From the NCBI RefSeq assembly GCF_030704535.1, contig NC_081818.1, positions 28,972,001 through 29,036,000 on the forward strand: a stretch of DNA of 64,000 nucleotides. Reading direction: 5' to 3'. Below, one piece after another: positions 61,534-64,000 of this stretch (position 1 is the stretch's first letter; the number at the start of each line of letters is the position of its first letter). Both the position numbers and the translations under genes were made by a program. This DNA is from Vitis vinifera. Taxonomy: Eukaryota; Streptophyta; Magnoliopsida; Vitales; Vitaceae. The notes beneath the pieces were generated by a model. The model was not told the origin of the DNA, searched no databases, and was given only the letters and a program-made list of their open reading frames with translations.

Positions 61534-64000
61534 TTAAATTACATTTTCTTCATGATTTAGTCCATAAAGTGAAATTGCATAAAACGGCAATTTAGGAAAT
61601 GGAATGTCACCAAGAAGCTTGTAGGATATCTGTTGCATTGTTGGACGGGATTGTGGATTTGAATGGATGCATTTAAGTGCCAAAAGCACCACAAAAACTA
61701 TATCTTTAGCAACTTGTGGGTTTTCTGGAAGTGCAAGACGTGGATCTAATACATCCCTCAACAATATATCTTGACCCGAGGAGGAAGACAATGAAGTGAT
61801 AACTTCTCTTGGATGTTTCCCCATCATTGTCTCAAGTGCCACCACTCCAAAACTATACACATCGCATTTTTTAGTTACGGTCATGGTGTAGGCAAGCTCT
61901 GTCAAAAAGAAAAAATCTTTATTAATGCATTCTTCAAAATGGAAGGGTGGACATTGAAAAAGATACACATCGTAACATTATATTACCATTTGGTTGGTGT
62001 TGGAAAAGGTCTAGATACATATAATTAAAGCAATTAATTTAATAAATAAAATAAATTTGATAAAATCGTTATCTTGATAGAGTAAAATTAAAATAGGAAA
62101 ACAAGGAGCTAGTCATGTAATCTTACCTGGTGCAATATACCCATAAGTGCCTACAAGAAGAGTCTGAATGGATGAATCAGGATCTAGTAGTCTAGCGGTG
62201 CCAAAATCTGATACAAAAGCTTCAAGTTGTGAATTCAAGAGGACATTATTGCTTGATATGTCCCTGTGAATGATGGGTGGGGAACAATCATGATGCATGT
62301 AAGATAAAGCATGGGCAATACTTTTGACAACATTCAGCCTCTTAGTCCAATCCAACTCTAGAGCCTCAACTTCATGGCTTAACATGCAAAATAAGCTTCC
62401 CCGTTCCATGAACTGGTAAACCAAAAACATGCTTCTTCTATGTAAACAGAAGCCATGAAGTTTCACAATGTTTCGATGTCGTATCTTGGACAATATTTGT
62501 GCCTCATTTTCAAAACTTTTCAGGTAGGTGGGCTCCTCCCTTTCCCATCCATGAAGCTTCTTCAAGGCTACAACTTTTCCACATGGCAGTTGTGCCCTGT
62601 AAACGCTGCCATATCCTCCAACACCTACACAATATTTGATGTCAAAATTCTCCGTTGATTGGATTATGTCTTGGTAAGCAATTGTTCCATCATAGTCCCA
62701 TACGGAGAACAAATCTCCCCTTCTTGTTTCTGCTGCGCTTGCTGACATGTGTCGCATTTTTCTCATCTTTCTTGGAAGGAGGAGAAATTTAAGAAATGCA
62801 AATGCAATGCACAAGGTGGCAAGTAGAGAAATAACAAGGATGAGCGTGATTTTTTGTCCCTTTTTGCAGTGTGGCCAGTGTCTGATTTCTCCACATAAAT
62901 GTTTGTTGTGCTCAAATACCCCCGGGGGAGATTCAAACTGCAATTCGAAGGGTATGTGACCCTCCAAATCATTGTATGATAAATCAATGGATGTCCACTT
63001 GTAGTCATAGGTAAGCGAGGGAGGAATGGCACCTGAAAGTTTGTTACGAGAGAGATTCAAGTTCTCTAACCTCTTCAAGTTTTGGATTTGGGATGGTATC
63101 TTCCCACTGATCGAGTTACTACTTAAGTCCAAATCAACCAAGTCCTCGAGGTTTCCAATATCTTCAGGGATGGGGCCGTTGATTTGATTATTATTGAGAC
63201 ATAGAGAAATTAAATTGGAAAGATGGCCAAAAGATGAAGGGATGTCACCACTGAGTTCATTCCAAGAGAGATCAAAGTAGGTGAGTTTAGCGAGAGCACC
63301 TAGTTGGTGTGGGATGCTGCCATTGAGTACATTGTTAGAGAGATCGAGGTAGGCGAGTTCAGTAAGAGTATCTATCTCGTCTGGGATGCTACCGCTAAGT
63401 TCATTGCTATAGAGATCGAGGTGGGTGAGTCTAATAAGAGTTCCTATTTGTTGCGGGATCCTACCATTGAGCTCATTATGGGAAAGATCGAGGTAGTTGA
63501 GGCTAGTAAGAGTGTTTATTTGGGGCGGTATGCTACCACTGAGTTCATTCCTAGAGAGATCAAGGTAAGTGAGCTTAGTAAGAGTAGCTATTTGGTCTGG
63601 GATACTACCACTGAGTTCATTACGAGAGAGATCAAGATAAATGACCTTAGTAAGAGAACCTATTTGGTGTGGGATTCTGCCACTGAGTCTACCGTCGTGA
63701 AGATCGATGGTTCTGAGGCTGGGAAATGAAGAAAACTTTAGTTTGCTAAGTTCACCGCTGGCTCTATAGTAAACTGCAATGACATGTCCCTCCTCGTTGC
63801 AAGTTATGCCAGACCAGTCGCAATGATCAGAATCATGATCATGATCAGTCTCCCCACTCCACCAACCGGACTCAAGCAGTGCTTCCTTCTCAACCTGTGA
63901 TTGATTAGAAGAAGGATGAACATGAGCACCATGTGTGAACACCATGTTCATCATCACCATCACCACCACCACCACCACCAAATTACTAAATATGAAAGTA
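61534..64000 (-). CDS. MIK2-like LRR receptor kinase C, 2 exons, N-terminus cut by window edge
   Basis: Exon 1 runs from the right edge to 62,127 and exon 2 covers 61898-61534; the 228-bp intron is in phase 1. The frame is open to the edge (reading FIFSNL before a Val run), so the true start and first signal-peptide residues are probably outside. The first ATG inside is at 63,960. Then come an LRR cap with CDWSGITC, 10 full plus one partial LRRs, a complete C-terminal cap (FEHNKHLCG through HC), a membrane helix and a kinase with [26 protein letters not shown] and SDFG. C is clearly diverged from A and B and, unlike them, keeps the Cys-paired cap. A functional receptor is expected; the ligand is unknown. 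Confidence 0.9.

Overview
The window looks like nuclear DNA from a dicot plant. It is AT-rich, its genes are split by short GT-AG introns, and it carries plant-only families: SIAMESE-related CDK inhibitors, NPF transporters, LRR receptor kinases and a TIR-NBS-LRR fragment. The receptor kinases and the TNL fragment resemble grapevine (Vitis) proteins; that species guess is inference from memory of the families, not a search. Exon joins below were read by hand from splice signals and reading phase. Every multi-exon model given as intact keeps an open frame to its stop.

Layout. 1-1,300: the 3' end of a decayed Ty1/copia element, then a second copy of the promoter region of the next gene. 1,566-3,777: RING-CH membrane E3 ligase (minus). 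5,078-7,594: NPF2-like proton-coupled transporter (minus). 9,881-13,891: NDUFAF7, the mitochondrial complex I assembly methyltransferase, 10 exons (minus). 14,010 and 16,023: two identical tRNA-Ala(AGC) genes. 16,222-16,662: small three-pass membrane protein of unknown role (minus). 18,055-22,411: a recent tandem duplication carrying two nearly identical SIAMESE-related (SMR) genes. Their upstream DNA contains scraps of the neighbouring RCL1 gene, and in unit 1 a solo LTR. 24,433-27,972: RCL1 (minus), head to head with CLP1 (28,643-34,688, plus). 36,880-39,103: broken same-strand fragments of three unrelated host genes (AAA ATPase, TNL LRR region, DUF3754 protein). 40,000-64,000: a tandem array of MIK2-like LRR receptor kinases, with two intact members (A, B), one scattered relic and one member (C) running off the right edge, all on the minus strand.

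How the parts fit. The left half is mainly single-copy housekeeping genes. RCL1 (18S pre-rRNA processing) and CLP1 (mRNA 3'-end and tRNA processing) share one upstream region of about 670 bp and may be co-expressed. The right half is an evolving receptor cluster in which the number of LRR modules differs between copies, one member has been reduced to pieces, and intergenic blocks and Tourist-like MITEs were copied with the genes. I found no CRISPR array, operon or clearly new molecular system. The least ordinary features are the RCL1 scraps in front of the SMR genes, the fragment cluster at 37-39 kb and the dismantled receptor copy at 58 kb.
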